A stretch of DNA of 34,996 nucleotides from Bacteroidota bacterium. Its GTDB lineage: Bacteria > Bacteroidota > Bacteroidia > Chitinophagales > Chitinophagaceae. The DNA lies in the NCBI GenBank assembly GCA_013289065.1, contig JABDAP010000021.1, positions 1-34,996 on the forward strand, written 5' to 3'. The notes beneath the pieces were generated by a model. That model did no database searches, had not been told where the DNA came from, and saw nothing but the letters and a program-made list of their open reading frames with translations. The position numbers and the translations under genes were made by a program. Shown piece by piece: positions 34,454 through 34,996 of this stretch (position 1 is its first letter; each line of letters begins with the position of its first letter).

Positions 34454-34629
34454 GTTTATCTGATTAGGGCGTTAAGATGTATTTCAACCCCTGTCAGCGT
34501 TAACAGTTGAAGAAATGTTTCATGCGTCCCCAAACTATAAAAATAATTGTCGTAAAGGAATAGATGCCGATTATAAAAAGCTTAATATATTCAATGGGTT
34601 GGTTGCCGGGCTAAATTATAGTGAATAGT

Positions 34630-34728
34630 ACGCGAACGACGCGGATGCAGTAGGTCTTCGCAGATCAGTAAGCAATAAAAATCAGCGCACATCTGCTGCA
34701 TCCGCGTCATCCGCGTCATCCGCGTGCC
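34630..34728. repeat. 9-nt word repeat with inverted arm, CCGCGTCAT word, in the FkbM-GT4 gap
   Basis: Right side: ccgcgtcat at 34702 and 34711 and ccgcgtgcc at 34720, a 9-nt step. Left arm 34630-34650 pairs with 34696-34716 at 19 of 21 positions; about 45 nt lie between. The rest of the 305-nt gap (34454-34629 and 34729-34758) shows no gene. Confidence 0.7.
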
Positions 34729-34758
34729 ATTTTTTGCTATAAAAAACTTATCGTTGAT

Positions 34759-34996
34759 TCAAAGTTTCAACACTTCCCTGTACACATCTATATATTCCGC
34801 CGCACAATCATCCCAGTTGAATTTTGCAGCCTGTCGTTTTATTTTTTCCGATGGGTCATTTGTTGCATAATCTTTCATGCCTTCAGCAAAAACCTGCCGC
34901 ATATACTCCGGCTCAAAATTCCTGAAATAATAGGCAGCATCGCCGCCTACTTCGGGCAAACTGGTTTTGTCTGAAATAAAAACAGGTTTGCCATGA
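34759..34996 (-). CDS. Group 1 glycosyltransferase (GT4), C-terminal fragment
   Basis: Only the last 79 codons are in the window. They read GKPVFISDKTSLPEVGGDAA and then YYFRNFEPEYM with a C-terminal helix pair, the nucleotide-sugar binding end of GT4 glycosyltransferases (the E-x7-E region is partly represented by SLPEVGGDAA). Together with the neighbouring FkbM and GT9-like genes it points to surface polysaccharide or LPS synthesis. The 5' part lies beyond position 34996. Confidence 0.85.
   Translation of the reverse strand, partial: HGKPVFISDKTSLPEVGGDAAYYFRNFEPEYMRQVFAEGMKDYATNDPSEKIKRQAAKFNWDDCAAEYIDVYREVLKL

Overview
The window is a stretch of bacterial chromosome with mostly housekeeping content, and it reads as Bacteroidota, most likely a Chitinophagaceae-type member. 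The evidence is: start sites without Shine-Dalgarno sequences; repeated -7 promoter elements of the form TAnnTTTG just upstream of genes; an ATP synthase subunit a with the long Bacteroidota-type N-terminal extension; a membrane-anchored RNase Y; one bifunctional Rel; and proteins typical of this group (DUF4783, Fer4_19-CDGSH fusion, haem-binding CxxCH domain). The exact genus cannot be read from the sequence.

Layout. 1-3.1 kb (minus strand): start of atpB, a decayed two-gene cassette (small helical protein plus nucleotidyltransferase-like protein), and an MsbA-like ABC exporter. 3.2-8.7 kb (plus): rel, purA, a very acidic low-complexity protein and pabB. 8.7-17.9 kb (minus): lytic transglycosylase, gatA, tatC, tatA, rplS, rny, zapA, a ZapB-like coiled-coil protein and pheT. 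18.4-26.4 kb (plus): dnaB, rsmE, an orphan membrane protein, a GNAT-like protein, dnaX, a Fer4_19-CDGSH protein and a secreted thioredoxin-fold/TPR protein. 26.4-28.2 kb (minus): SUI1/YciH, nadC, DUF4783. 28.4-31.1 kb (plus): gpmI, a haem-binding protein and engB. 31.1-35 kb: a YkuK-like RNase H-fold protein, a GT2 glycosyltransferase and, on the minus strand, a small surface-glycan group (GT9-like protein, FkbM methyltransferase, truncated GT4).

The most unusual content lies between the genes. More than a dozen junctions carry arrays of short words repeated at a strict 7-nt step (sometimes 8 or 9), and most of these are followed by an inverted copy, so the whole element can fold. The period is shared, but the word differs at nearly every locus; only a CCATGG word recurs, at three sites. 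Several elements are flush with stop or start codons, and two repeats lie inside pabB. I know of no named family for these elements; the nearest described idea is the heptanucleotide STRR repeats of cyanobacteria.

Other points: dnaX has an A9 run just after clamp-loader domain III, with a stop two codons away in the -1 frame. This matches the logic of gamma-subunit production in E. coli and Thermus. Several promoters lie so close to the start codon (4-9 nt) that leaderless mRNAs are predicted, and this corrects the starts of the ABC exporter and nadC.
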